A stretch of 64,000 bases of DNA from Microbacterium galbinum (GTDB lineage: Bacteria > Actinomycetota > Actinomycetes > Actinomycetales > Microbacteriaceae), in assembly GCF_023091225.1 (NCBI RefSeq), contig NZ_JAHWXM010000001.1, positions 2,377,913 to 2,441,912 of the forward strand, in the 5' to 3' direction. Of this stretch, positions 1 to 8,047 are shown piece by piece; the stretch's first letter is position 1, and every line of letters begins with the position of its first letter. Below the pieces are notes generated by a model that saw only the letters and a program-made list of their open reading frames with translations, was not told the DNA's origin and did no database searches. Both the position numbers and the translations under genes were made by a program.

Positions 1-146
1 TCCGTCGGCGGGTGCTCGACGTGAAGCTGCCCGGCGCCTACGGTCGGGGGCTGGCGTCCGGGTTGCTGCGCGGCGGACCCGACGCGCTGCAGGGCGCGAT
101 CACGTTCGACGAATGGCTGCACAGCCCGGATCACGCGCGCGGCTGA
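1..146 (+). CDS. C-terminal end of an unidentified protein, possibly an NmrA-like/atypical SDR
   Basis: The frame closed by the TGA at 144-146 is open to the window edge, so only the last 47 residues are visible. They contain LPGAYGRGLASG followed by a FDEWL segment close to the end. This layout resembles the tails of NmrA-like NAD(P)-binding oxidoreductases, but the cofactor site lies outside the window, so the family is a guess. Codon use is typical for the region. Confidence 0.45.
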   Translation, partial: RRRVLDVKLPGAYGRGLASGLLRGGPDALQGAITFDEWLHSPDHARG

Positions 147-198
147 GGTCGGGAGGGCCTCTCTGGAGCGCACGCGCAGAATGTGCTCAGATGGAGGC

Positions 199-900
199 AT
201 GAGCACCGTCGACCCCGATGCGGCCCGCCGCGCACGAGCCGCTCGAGTTCCGACCATCAAGGATCTCTTCGTTCCCGGCATCCTCGCCTTCGCCGGCGCG
301 GGCGGTCTGATGACGTGCGTGCTCATGATGGCGCGTGAGCCCGCGGCCGACGAGGTGTCGGCGCACACCGGGTGGCTGCTGGTGGCGATGACGGGCGCCC
401 TGATCGGCGGTCTCGCGGCGATCGCCGGTCTGATCTTCTGGGTACGGCTCTCGGTCAAGAACCTCCGTCTCCCGGGGTGGGCCGCGCCGATCGCGCTCGT
501 GACCGCGGGTGCGGGAGTCGGTTGCCTGCTGAACGCCGGACCGATCGTTCTCGGCGTCTCCCTCCTCGGCGTGAGCGTGCTGTTCGCCCTGCTCGCCGTC
601 GTGGGTCTGCGTCGTCGTACGATGCAGGCGAGTACCGAGGAGGAGATCGTGCGCGGTTCCGATCCGGTCGACGGAACGGTGACGAATCAGGGCTACACGC
701 ACTTCGGTGAGTCGACGCGCATCCTCACCGCTGTCACCTACTCCTTCGTCGACGGCCAGGGCACGCAGCGCTTCGTTCGTCGCGGCGCGGTCATCGACGT
801 CGCCGATCCGCTCGTCGAGGGCGAATCCGTCGACGTCTGGTTCGACCGGATGAACCCCGCCGACGAGAAGCGCATCGTCGTTCGCCGTCGGCGCGGCTGA
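199..900 (+). CDS. DUF3592-like membrane protein
   Basis: This predicted 233-residue protein has about four hydrophobic segments in its first 140 residues. A soluble C-terminal domain of about 95 residues follows, with a DGTV...TYSFVDGQG...GESVDVWFDRMNPADEK layout typical of DUF3592. The ATG at 199 is preferred over the in-frame ATG at 181. A TCAGAT hexamer ends 6 nt before 199, in the leaderless spacing seen elsewhere here, while the GGAGG is too close to act as a ribosome site. The function of the family is unknown. A role in membrane or envelope biology is only inferred from the membrane segments. Confidence 0.7.
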   Translation: MSTVDPDAARRARAARVPTIKDLFVPGILAFAGAGGLMTCVLMMAREPAADEVSAHTGWLLVAMTGALIGGLAAIAGLIFWVRLSVKNLRLPGWAAPIALVTAGAGVGCLLNAGPIVLGVSLLGVSVLFALLAVVGLRRRTMQASTEEEIVRGSDPVDGTVTNQGYTHFGESTRILTAVTYSFVDGQGTQRFVRRGAVIDVADPLVEGESVDVWFDRMNPADEKRIVVRRRRG

Positions 901-921
901 GCCGGCCGGCATCCGCCCGAC

Positions 922-1860
922 TCAGGCGGTGAGCGTCGGGAACGTCCAGCTCCCGTCGAGCACCTCGGCGCGCGGGCGGTACAGTCGCACGAGGTAGTTC
1001 CACCCCTCGGGCGTCGGGATGACGTTCGGCGTGCCCGTGGGCCAGTCGCCGAAGTGCACCGTCACCGATCCGTCGGGGTTCTTCTCGGCGGTGATGTCGT
1101 TCACCGTGTAGGCGTCCGCCGCGTTCGGTTCGAAGAAGCCCTCGGCGTTGTAGACCGAGATCGACCAGAAGCCGTCGACCGGCACGTCGCCGACCGTCAG
1201 CTCGTAGGTGCCGAGGGGAAGGCGCGGGTTCGTGCCGAAGTACGTGGCCTCGCTCGTCGGGAGTCCGCCCCATCCCGCGGCCGTGCCGAGCAGGTGGCGC
1301 ACCGGGTCGACCTCGTCGGCGTGCCCGAAGGTGCGCTCGAAGCCGGTCATCCGCCCCGCCAACGTGAGCAGTGCCGACCGGGTCTCGTCGAACGAGGCCG
1401 TGTCGTAGTCGGGCATCTCGAACGGCACGGCCGAGGCGCTCCGCAGCGCGATCGCATCCTGCAGGACCCCGACGGCCGCCACGTCGGCGGGGTCGGCCGG
1501 ATCGACGAGAATGCGGATCGCGAGGGCGACGTAGGGGGAGCCGAACTCCTCCACCGAGAGCTCGTGCTCACCGGGGGAGTGGAAGACGCGGTTGACGTAG
1601 TGGTCGGCGTTCACGACCATCGCCGAGAGGTAGCGGTCGCCGGCATCCGGCAGCGTGAACGAGGCGCCCTGCGAGATGTCGACGATGGCGAAGCTGTAGA
1701 GGGTGTCGCGGTTGAGGCGGATGACGGTCTGCTTGTCGATCGCGGCCGGTTCGCGGTTGTGCGAGAACGTGTTGATGCCGCCCGCATCGCGCTGCAGGTC
1801 GGCGAACATGCGGTCGTTCTCGGCGCGGACGAAGTTGTCGGCATTCACCAGGGTGCTCAC
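922..1860 (-). CDS. DUF1254/DUF1214 domain protein
   Basis: The product has 312 residues and a GTG start. The N-terminal half (about 5-150) has the DUF1254 pattern NADNFVRAENDRMF, then INTFSHNR and LNRDTLYSFAIVDI. The C-terminal 100 residues (GTYELTVGDVPVDGFWSISVY, then GWNYLVRLYRPR) are DUF1214-like. No signal peptide or membrane helix is evident, although many family members are exported. The biochemical role of this family is not established. It is separated by 52 bp from the next minus-strand gene and may share its transcript. Confidence 0.8.
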   Translation of the reverse strand: MSTLVNADNFVRAENDRMFADLQRDAGGINTFSHNREPAAIDKQTVIRLNRDTLYSFAIVDISQGASFTLPDAGDRYLSAMVVNADHYVNRVFHSPGEHELSVEEFGSPYVALAIRILVDPADPADVAAVGVLQDAIALRSASAVPFEMPDYDTASFDETRSALLTLAGRMTGFERTFGHADEVDPVRHLLGTAAGWGGLPTSEATYFGTNPRLPLGTYELTVGDVPVDGFWSISVYNAEGFFEPNAADAYTVNDITAEKNPDGSVTVHFGDWPTGTPNVIPTPEGWNYLVRLYRPRAEVLDGSWTFPTLTA

Positions 1861-1912
1861 ACGCCCGATTGTGGCAGAGCGGCTCCGCGACGGGAACCCT
1901 CGTCGGCGAATG

Positions 1913-2830
1913 TCAGGCGTGGACGTCGGCGGGGGATTCCTCGCCCTCGTGGAAGTTCGGCTTCTTGCCGAAGACTTTCGCGATCCCGAGCACGATCCCG
2001 ACGATGATGAGGCCGGCGGCGAGGCCGGCGATCGCCGAGAAGAGGGTGTCGCCGATCCAGACGATGACGGCGCCCGCAGGTTCGAGGATGTGCTCGATCC
2101 CGTGCAGGATGTCGGCGCCGAAGTGCACTCCGACCGCGCCGAGGTTGACCAGCAGCAGGTGCCCGCCGACCCAGAGCATGGCGACCGTGCCGAGGATGCT
2201 GATGAAGCGGAACACTCCGGGCATCGATCGCACGATGCGCATGCCGGTGTGGCGCACGCGCTTCTCGCGGCTCTTCGCCATCTTGAGACCGATGTCGTCG
2301 ATCTTCACCAGCAGCGCGACCGCGCCGTAGACGACGCCGGTCATGATGAGCGCGATCACGGCCAGGATCGCGAGGGTGGTCCAGATGTCGAGGCCCGCCT
2401 CGAGGTTCGACAGCGAGATGAGCATGATCTCGGTCGAAAGGATCAGGTCGGTGCGCACGGCGCCCCACACGAGCTTGTTCTCGTTGCGGGCGCCCTCGTC
2501 GGCGTGGCCGTGCTGCACCCCGAACCACTCGAGCACCTTCTCGGCGCCCTCGAAGCAGAGGTACGCGCCGCCGAGGATCAGCAGGTACGGCAGCACGAAC
2601 GGTGCGAAGGCGGTGAGCAGCAGCGCGACCGGGATGATGATGACGAACTTGTTCGCCAGCGACCCGACGGCGATCTTCGCGACGACCGGCAGCTCGCGCG
2701 CGGGCGTGATGCCCTGCACGTACTGCGGCGTGACGGCGGCGTCGTCGATCACGACGCCCGCGGCCTTGGCCGAAGCCTTCATCGCCGCGCTCAGGATGTC
2801 GTCGACGACGGCGAGCAGACCAACCGACAT
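1913..2830 (-). CDS. DUF808 (YedI-family) integral membrane protein
   Basis: This 305-residue protein opens with SVGLLAVVDDILSAAMKASAKAAGVVIDDAAVTP, the diagnostic start of DUF808/YedI proteins. Several membrane spans follow, including a hydrophobic block around residues 60-95 ending in GAYLCFEGAEKVLEW. The length matches the family. A GGGGGA ribosome site lies about 5 nt before the ATG. The family has no established function. Confidence 0.85.
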   Translation of the reverse strand: MSVGLLAVVDDILSAAMKASAKAAGVVIDDAAVTPQYVQGITPARELPVVAKIAVGSLANKFVIIIPVALLLTAFAPFVLPYLLILGGAYLCFEGAEKVLEWFGVQHGHADEGARNENKLVWGAVRTDLILSTEIMLISLSNLEAGLDIWTTLAILAVIALIMTGVVYGAVALLVKIDDIGLKMAKSREKRVRHTGMRIVRSMPGVFRFISILGTVAMLWVGGHLLLVNLGAVGVHFGADILHGIEHILEPAGAVIVWIGDTLFSAIAGLAAGLIIVGIVLGIAKVFGKKPNFHEGEESPADVHA

Positions 2831-2937
2831 GTGCGTCCCCCAGGGTGTGTGTGCAGACGAGACACTCTATCGAGTCGGCGCGGCGCGGGAGTGCGACGCG
2901 GGAGTGCGCCGCCGCAGCGCGGGACGGCCGCGCGCCC

Positions 2938-3318
2938 TCAGCCGCCGAAGAGGTCGCCGAGCCCGTCGTAGCGCCACCCGTGCGGGGCGGCGTCGTCGGG
3001 GGTGAAGATCGCGATGAACTCGTTGTTCTGGGTGCGCTCCCAGAACGTCAGGCCGAGGCGCCCCTCGTACAGCGTCACGATCGCCAGGTCGGCGTCGTAC
3101 TCGGGCATCATCCGACGGAGGGAATCGAGCCGATCCAGCGCATTCGTGAGCACCGGCAGCACGTCGCTCTCGAGCGATGCGGACGATGTCGCGTACGCCT
3201 GGATCCCGAGTTCATCGTCGGTGCCTCGCAGAAGGTCGCACTCGAACTCGATGAGTCCGGTGTCGGTCGTCGCTCCCGCGACGGGCGGGTGGCGGCGGAG
3301 ATCGGCGGCGTAATCCAC
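2938..3318 (-). CDS. hypothetical protein
   Basis: A 126-residue soluble protein with a GTG start that I do not recognise. It has an acidic composition, no membrane segment and no catalytic motif. The start is supported by TAGGCT on the minus strand (3325-3330), 6 nt upstream of GTG, which fits a leaderless transcript. The C-terminal GWRYDGLGDLFGG is glycine- and aromatic-rich. Orthologues may exist in related actinobacteria, but no function can be read from the sequence. Confidence 0.65.
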   Translation of the reverse strand: MDYAADLRRHPPVAGATTDTGLIEFECDLLRGTDDELGIQAYATSSASLESDVLPVLTNALDRLDSLRRMMPEYDADLAIVTLYEGRLGLTFWERTQNNEFIAIFTPDDAAPHGWRYDGLGDLFGG

Positions 3319-3324
3319 GGGATC

Positions 3325-3330
3325 AGCCTA
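3325..3330 (-). promoter_or_regulatory. -10 element of a probable leaderless promoter
   Basis: TAGGCT on the minus strand, with 6 nt between it and the GTG at 3318. Confidence 0.5.
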
Positions 3331-3353
3331 GAGGCGGGCCGATCGGCCCCCGT

Positions 3354-4205
3354 TCAGCCGAACGTCGGCCCGTTGTCGACGAACACCCCGATGCGGTCGC
3401 CGTCGAGCACGAACTGCACGCCACGCGCCTCGGGGAACCGGGCGCGGAGCGTTTCGGGCGCTTCGCTCCGCAGGGGGACCTCGATGGTCGCGGGGAACGC
3501 ACCCGCGCTGCATCCGTTGTAGATGGGGCCGTTGACTCCCCACGACGTGGAGTCGAAGGAGTCGACCGCGGGCACCTCCTCGGTCGCGACGGCGATGATG
3601 CAGACATCCGTGACACCGCTCCCGCCGACCCCGAAACCGCCCTCGGCGTGGAACAGCGTGAGGCCATAGAAGTCGTAGACGGGGGTGTCCTCCGCGGCGC
3701 CGAAGAACCCCTGCGGCACCGCGGTCGCCGAGGTCGGATGCAGGGTCGTCGTCTGCGGCACACCCGACGATGCCGACACCGGTGCAACCCCGGTGAGCGC
3801 GTAGGTCACGCCGGCAGCCACGGCGGCCGAAGCGATCACCGAGAGCGCCCAGAGTACGCGTCGCCGACGAGGAACGGATGCCGTCGCCCCGACGCGAGCG
3901 TCATCGTCGGGTTCGTCGCCGGGGTGCCACCACTCGGGCTCGCCGTCGTGGGCGGTGGGGGCACCGGAGCGGGCGGCGACCGCCGGTGCCGCGTCGGTGG
4001 GGAGCTGCTCGGCGGGGGCGGCATCCGGTTCTTCCGCGCCGACCGGCGGTCCTGCGGGAGCCGTCGCGGCGCTCTGCTCGGCACGTCGGGCCGCTTCGAG
4101 TTCGCGCAGACGTCGCATCGCGGCGCGGTCGTTCGTGATGTCGGCCCTCGGGCCGTAGGCGCGGGCGCGGAGTTCGCGCAGTTCGGCATCGTTGGCGGCA
4201 TCCAT
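3354..4205 (-). CDS. single-pass membrane protein with DUF-like extracytoplasmic domain
   Basis: Predicted 283 residues. An N-terminal charged helix (MDAANDAELRELRARAYGP, then RRLRELEAARRAE) leads to a Pro/Ala-rich acidic linker. One transmembrane helix (VLWALSVIASAAVAAGVTYAL, near residue 130) is followed by an extracytoplasmic domain of about 130 residues. The open frame extends upstream to 4346, but the ATG at 4205 begins the first segment that looks protein-like, and the frame before it is arginine- and phenylalanine-biased non-coding text. The family resembles Microbacteriaceae membrane proteins of unknown function. It is divergent from msrB. Confidence 0.65.
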   Translation of the reverse strand: MDAANDAELRELRARAYGPRADITNDRAAMRRLRELEAARRAEQSAATAPAGPPVGAEEPDAAPAEQLPTDAAPAVAARSGAPTAHDGEPEWWHPGDEPDDDARVGATASVPRRRRVLWALSVIASAAVAAGVTYALTGVAPVSASSGVPQTTTLHPTSATAVPQGFFGAAEDTPVYDFYGLTLFHAEGGFGVGGSGVTDVCIIAVATEEVPAVDSFDSTSWGVNGPIYNGCSAGAFPATIEVPLRSEAPETLRARFPEARGVQFVLDGDRIGVFVDNGPTFG

Positions 4206-4351
4206 CCTCGGAATCGTCTCATGTCCGCGTGCTCGCGTGACGAAGAAAAACTCACAGCCCGCTCTCAGCCCTGCGGGACCAAAACGGGTCGCTCGCTGGT
4301 TGTGATCAGAGACGTCGCAGCCAGCGGCGTCGGACAAAGGAGACACAGACC

Positions 4352-4840
4352 ATGTCGAACGACTTCCGCAAGACGCCCGAGGCCGTCAGCGACCTCACGC
4401 ACCTGCAGTACGAGGTCACGCAGGAGGATGCCACCGAGCCGCCCTTCCGCAACGCCTACTGGAACAACCACGACGCCGGCATCTATGTCGACGTCGTCTC
4501 GGGCCAGCCCCTGTTCAGCTCCACCGACAAGTTCGACAGCGGCACGGGATGGCCGAGTTTCACGAAGCCCATCGAGGCGGATGCCGTGACCACCCGCACC
4601 GACCGCTCGCTGTTCATGAAGCGCACCGAGGCGCGATCCAGCGGGGCCGACAGCCACCTCGGGCACGTCTTCGACGACGGCCCGCGCGACGCCGGAGGCC
4701 TGCGCTACTGCATGAATTCCGCGGCCCTGCGTTTCATCCCCGCCGACCAGCTCGTCGAAGAGGGGTACGGTCGCTACAGCGGCCTCTTCTCCGCCGACGG
4801 CACCGGCACCACCACCCACGACTCCGAGGAGCAGTCATGA
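4352..4840 (+). CDS. msrB: peptide-methionine (R)-S-oxide reductase MsrB
   Basis: MsrB reduces methionine-R-sulfoxide in damaged proteins. The 162-residue product has the MsrB core: DSGTGWPSF near 62-70, [12 protein letters not shown] near 100-111, and the catalytic cysteine C120 in RYCMNSAAL. Two usual features are absent. The paired CxxC zinc ligands are missing, with [11 protein letters not shown] in the first position. The common resolving-cysteine site in SGCGWPSF is threonine (T65). Recycling of C120 therefore probably uses an external thiol or thioredoxin directly. The stop overlaps the msrA start by 4 bp (ATGA), so the two are coupled and cover both sulfoxide stereoisomers. Confidence 0.93.
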   Translation: MSNDFRKTPEAVSDLTHLQYEVTQEDATEPPFRNAYWNNHDAGIYVDVVSGQPLFSSTDKFDSGTGWPSFTKPIEADAVTTRTDRSLFMKRTEARSSGADSHLGHVFDDGPRDAGGLRYCMNSAALRFIPADQLVEEGYGRYSGLFSADGTGTTTHDSEEQS

Positions 4841-5382
4841 CCGATGACACCGGAACCATCACCCGCACCCCCGGCACCGAGACGGCGGTTCTCGCCGGCG
4901 GTTGTTTCTGGGGCATGGAAGACCTGATCCGCCGCCAGCCCGGCGTGCTCGACACCCGGGTCGGTTACACGGGCGGTCAGAACGACCACGCGACCTACCG
5001 CAACCATCCCGGTCACGCCGAGGCGGTCGAGATCGTGTTCGATCCGACCAAGACGACCTATCGCGACATCCTGGCGTTCTTCTTCCAGATCCACGACCCG
5101 TCGACGCGTGACCGTCAGGGCAACGACATCGGGTCGAGTTACCGCTCGGCCATCTTCCCGCTGAGCCCCGAGCAGCAGCAGGTCGCCCGCGACACCATCG
5201 CCGACGTCGACGCCTCGGGCCTCTGGCCGGGCAAGGCCGTCACCACGATCGAGGCCGAGGGCCCGTTCTGGGAGGCCGAGCCCGAGCACCAGGACTACCT
5301 GATCAAGTACCCGAACGGCTACACCTGCCACTTCCCGCGTGCGGGATGGGTGCTGCCGAAGCGCGCCGAGACCGCGGTCTGA
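4837..5382 (+). CDS. msrA: peptide-methionine (S)-S-oxide reductase MsrA
   Basis: The 181-residue protein carries the MsrA nucleophile motif [10 protein letters not shown] (C23) and the downstream [14 protein letters not shown] and [10 protein letters not shown] blocks. It ends with a [11 protein letters not shown] segment typical of the family. It reduces methionine-S-sulfoxide in the cytosol. The start ATG lies inside the msrB stop (ATGA at 4837-4840). The longer open frame upstream is an overlap with msrB and is not used. Confidence 0.95.
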   Translation: MTDDTGTITRTPGTETAVLAGGCFWGMEDLIRRQPGVLDTRVGYTGGQNDHATYRNHPGHAEAVEIVFDPTKTTYRDILAFFFQIHDPSTRDRQGNDIGSSYRSAIFPLSPEQQQVARDTIADVDASGLWPGKAVTTIEAEGPFWEAEPEHQDYLIKYPNGYTCHFPRAGWVLPKRAETAV

Positions 5383-5463
5383 GTCTCTGCCCGGCCCGTC
5401 GTCTCTCGGAGGCGGCAGGCCTTTCGCATGCATGGGCGCGGGGCGCGGGGCGCGGGGCGCGCG

Positions 5464-5538
5464 GTTGGGCGGAGTTCTCCGCGTTGGGCGGACGAACTGT
5501 CCCGGAATTTCCGCCCAACGCCGAGATCTCCGCCCGAC
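5464..5538. repeat. nested inverted repeat downstream of msrA
   Basis: CGTTGGGCGG at 5482-5491 is matched exactly by CCGCCCAACG at 5511-5520, with a 19-nt spacer. An outer pair, GTTGGGCGGAG at 5464-5474 and CTCCGCCCGAC at 5528-5538, matches with one mismatch. It may act as a msrA terminator or be an intergenic palindromic repeat. No T-run follows it. Confidence 0.6.
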
Positions 5539-5592
5539 GCGGTGCCCGACGGCGTGAAAGGCTGGACACTCGACCGCTGAGGAGACTCCCGT

Positions 5593-5832
5593 ATGGACGC
5601 CAACCCGCTCATCCCCACCGCCTACGACGTGATCCTCTTTGCGCTGTGGGTTGGGGCGATGGTCTACACGGTGGTCGCTCTCGTCTCCGCCGTGCGTGAT
5701 CGCCGAGTCGTCGGCATCCGCTTCCTGCTGTGGTTCCTGGTCATCGCACTGGTGCCGGTCATCGGTCCGACCGCCTGGTTCGTGCGGCGGTCGCGCGAGG
5801 GTGAGCAGGCGCGGGGCGCAGCCGCCGACTGA
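5593..5832 (+). CDS. small PLDc_N-type membrane protein
   Basis: A 79-residue protein with two transmembrane helices (about 12-33 and 43-62). The second ends in PVIGPTAWFVRRSREG, the signature of the phospholipase D nuclease N-terminal (PLDc_N) membrane domain, here without any catalytic domain. A GAGGAG ribosome site precedes the ATG. Stand-alone PLDc_N proteins are common in actinobacteria and have no proven function. Confidence 0.75.
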   Translation: MDANPLIPTAYDVILFALWVGAMVYTVVALVSAVRDRRVVGIRFLLWFLVIALVPVIGPTAWFVRRSREGEQARGAAAD

Positions 5833-5839
5833 CGCACGC

Positions 5840-5919
5840 TCCACAGGAGATCTCGCGCAATGCAGGAGCGGATGCCGAAACCGGTCCTGCAGAGCGTGTG
5901 ATCTCCTCCGCTGCGCGCG
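5840..5919. repeat. 80-bp direct repeat, copy 1
   Basis: This 80-bp segment is identical base for base to 6292-6371. Internally it can fold: GGAGATCTCGCGCAATGCAG near its left end pairs imperfectly (about 18 of 22) with the TCCTGCAGAGCGTG...GATCTCC block. The two copies bracket the small gene at 5933-6265. Confidence 0.9.
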
Positions 5920-5932
5920 GCCGGATCGGCCC

Positions 5933-6265
5933 TCAGCCGGAAGCGACCATCCACGCGCCGACGATGGATCCCGCGGCCGACAGCCCCACGGTGCAGAGGA
6001 CGATGAGCGCGATGAGACGTGCGTGTTCGCGGAGCGCCAGCGACAACACGATTCCGGCTGCGATCGCGCCCACTCCGACGATCAGGTGCGCAACGGTGAG
6101 GGCGGACACGATCTGCGGGCTGGATCCGGGCTCACCCCAGCCGCTGAACGCGATCAACCACAGGGCGACGATCGAGGCCCCGAAGCCGAACACCGTCAGC
6201 ATCCACGTCAGGAAGACGCTCAGGAAGACGTCGCTCCGTGAGCCGCGCTCTGTCTTCGTGGTCAC
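5933..6265 (-). CDS. small hypothetical membrane protein
   Basis: A 110-residue protein with three predicted membrane helices (about 13-38, 50-73 and 83-105) and a short basic N-terminus, MTTKTERGSRSD. I do not recognise the family. It sits exactly between two identical 80-bp repeats. The repeats may be a REP-like family that happened to flank it, or the flanks may mark a duplicated or mobilised unit. Confidence 0.6.
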   Translation of the reverse strand: MTTKTERGSRSDVFLSVFLTWMLTVFGFGASIVALWLIAFSGWGEPGSSPQIVSALTVAHLIVGVGAIAAGIVLSLALREHARLIALIVLCTVGLSAAGSIVGAWMVASG

Positions 6266-6291
6266 GCCGTCAGGGTACCCGGCGCATCACG

Positions 6292-6371
6292 TCCACAGGA
6301 GATCTCGCGCAATGCAGGAGCGGATGCCGAAACCGGTCCTGCAGAGCGTGTGATCTCCTCCGCTGCGCGCG
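6292..6371. repeat. 80-bp direct repeat, copy 2
   Basis: Identical to 5840-5919 over 80 bp. The next base differs (T against G), and then CCGG is shared. Same orientation as copy 1. Confidence 0.9.
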
Positions 6372-6388
6372 TCCGGCAGCTCCAGCCC

Positions 6389-7216
6389 TCAGCCCTGCAG
6401 GAACTCCACCGCGGCGCTCTTGAACGCCGACGAGCCCGGGGCGTTGAAGTGGTTGCGGTCGGGGATCTCGAAGAAGCGGGCGTCGGGGGCGGCCGATGCC
6501 AGGGCGCGCGAGCCCTCGATGATCGCGTCCTTCGACCCCGTCGCGAAGAGGATCGGGCGGGTGGGGGCATCCGCCGGGTCGGGGTCGATCGACCCGGACG
6601 CCCGCATGCCCTCGGCCAGCGCGACGAGCGCGCGCAGGTCGTTGCCGGGCACTCGTTCGGTGAGGGCGATGTAGTTCTGGGTCGTCGGGTCGGCGACCGG
6701 GGTTCCGTCGGCGATGTACGCGCGCACCTGGTCGAGGTCGAGACGGGCGAGGGGGATGCCGTCGGGCACCCCGCCGAGCACGGCACGGCCGATGCGGTGC
6801 GGCAGCTCCTTCACGACCTCCCAGCCGACCCGCGCGCCCAGCGAGTATCCGACGTACACGGCGTCGTCGACGAGGTACGCGTCCATCACGGCTTCGACGT
6901 CGGTGACGAGGGTGCGGATGCTGTAGTCCTCGGCCTGGTGAGGCTTCTCACTGAGTCCGTGCCCGCGCTGGTCGAGGGCGAGCACGCGGTACCCGGCCTT
7001 GGTGAGCTCGCGCACCCAGCCGGTGAGGACCCAGTTGTCACGGGCGTTCGAGGCGAACCCGTGCACGATCACGACGACCGGGGCGTCGAGTTCTCCCCAG
7101 GTGTACGTCGCGAGGCGAGTGCCGTCAGCGGCGTAGACCTGCTGGGGTTCGGGCATGCGGGTGAGGTCGGAGAGAGGGACAGCCACGGCATCCATTCTGC
7201 TCTGCCGGGCGGACAC
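6389..7216 (-). CDS. alpha/beta hydrolase
   Basis: The 275-residue product has the alpha/beta-hydrolase fold pattern. VVVIVHGFASNARDNW (oxyanion region, about 47-62) and ALDQRGHGLSE (about 80-90) come first. The nucleophile elbow GYSLGAR has the catalytic serine near residue 125, and the likely catalytic histidine is in DRNHFNAPG near the end. The substrate cannot be read. A GAAGG lies about 6 nt before the GTG at 7216. An in-frame ATG at 7195 is an alternative start, 7 codons in. Confidence 0.85.
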   Translation of the reverse strand: MSARQSRMDAVAVPLSDLTRMPEPQQVYAADGTRLATYTWGELDAPVVVIVHGFASNARDNWVLTGWVRELTKAGYRVLALDQRGHGLSEKPHQAEDYSIRTLVTDVEAVMDAYLVDDAVYVGYSLGARVGWEVVKELPHRIGRAVLGGVPDGIPLARLDLDQVRAYIADGTPVADPTTQNYIALTERVPGNDLRALVALAEGMRASGSIDPDPADAPTRPILFATGSKDAIIEGSRALASAAPDARFFEIPDRNHFNAPGSSAFKSAAVEFLQG

Positions 7217-7246
7217 CCGGGCCTTCGTGATGCATGCAGTGCGTCC

Positions 7247-7861
7247 TCAGCGCTCGGGGTGCACGATCAGCCAGCGGGCGACGGCGTCTTCGGTGCCGGT
7301 GTTATGGATGCGGTGGGGTAGCGAGCAGGGGTAGTTGATGGCGTCGCCCGCGCGCAGGATGACGCGCTCGGCGTCGAAGTCGATCGTCAGCTCGCCCGAG
7401 ATCATCGTGCCGACCTCGTACCCGTCGTGGCGGAACAGCCCTGCTTCGGCGTGCGCACTCGCGCCGGGAGGATACGTCGACTCGAAGTAGTCCACGCCTG
7501 GCGTGCGCCCCGGCGAAAGTCGTCGGAACTGGACCCCGCTCTCGAGCGTGACCGACGAAGAATGTCCCGCCCGGTCTAGCGCGAATCCGCTGGAGGGAGT
7601 TTCGGGCTCGACGACGGGCTCGAGACGCGGGTCGAAGACGGCGGCCAGTGGTACCCCGAGAGCGTCGGTGATCGCGATCAGCCGCGAGACGCTCGGTTGC
7701 AGAACGCTTCTCTCGATCTGCGACACGGCGCTCGGTGAGATCCCCAACCGGAGAGCCAAAGATCGCGCCGACATCCCCTGCCGCTTGCGTAGATCGCGGA
7801 GGCGCGCACCCACGTCGAGTCCGAGGGGGAGCGGAGCGAGCGTGTTGTCGACGTTCGGCAT
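7247..7861 (-). CDS. XRE-family regulator with C-terminal cupin domain
   Basis: The 204-residue protein has an N-terminal helix-turn-helix (about 18-75, including SARSLALRLGISPSAVSQIE). A linker is followed by a cupin domain (about 125-200, HDGYEVGTMISGELTIDF then LRAGDAINYPCSLPHRIHN). Such regulators bind a small effector in the cupin. The open frame extends to 7939, but the ATG at 7861 is 7 nt downstream of TAGAAT and starts the conserved sequence. It is divergent from the allantoin operon and is the obvious candidate to control it in response to allantoin or a downstream intermediate. That link is inference from position. Confidence 0.85.
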   Translation of the reverse strand: MPNVDNTLAPLPLGLDVGARLRDLRKRQGMSARSLALRLGISPSAVSQIERSVLQPSVSRLIAITDALGVPLAAVFDPRLEPVVEPETPSSGFALDRAGHSSSVTLESGVQFRRLSPGRTPGVDYFESTYPPGASAHAEAGLFRHDGYEVGTMISGELTIDFDAERVILRAGDAINYPCSLPHRIHNTGTEDAVARWLIVHPER

Positions 7862-7868
7862 GCGTCTG

Positions 7869-7874
7869 ATTCTA
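7869..7874 (-). promoter_or_regulatory. -10 element of a probable leaderless promoter
   Basis: TAGAAT on the minus strand, with 7 nt between it and the ATG at 7861. Confidence 0.55.
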
Positions 7875-7946
7875 CGGACAGCCGGACCCGAGTGAATGCC
7901 GAACTTCACATCGACGTTACATGCGCGAAACCCGCGCACTCATGTT

Positions 7947-7962
7947 AATGAATAGCTTCATT
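7947..7962. promoter_or_regulatory. candidate operator between the XRE/cupin regulator and the allantoin operon
   Basis: AATGAA (7947-7952) and TTCATT (7957-7962) form a perfect inverted repeat around TAGC in the divergent intergenic region. The region is AT-rich compared with its surroundings. The most likely binder is the adjacent XRE/cupin protein. This is inferred from symmetry and location only. Confidence 0.45.
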
Positions 7963-8047
7963 CTCAGGATCACCAATCCGGACCCCGACGTCGTGGTCAC
8001 CGTCTTGAAGACACCAGGCCCTAGGGCCTCCTCCGGAAGGTATGGCA

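Noticed and set aside
5840..6371. Transposon bounded by the 80-bp repeats
   Set aside because: No transposase and no target-site duplication were seen, so it is listed only as a repeat pair.
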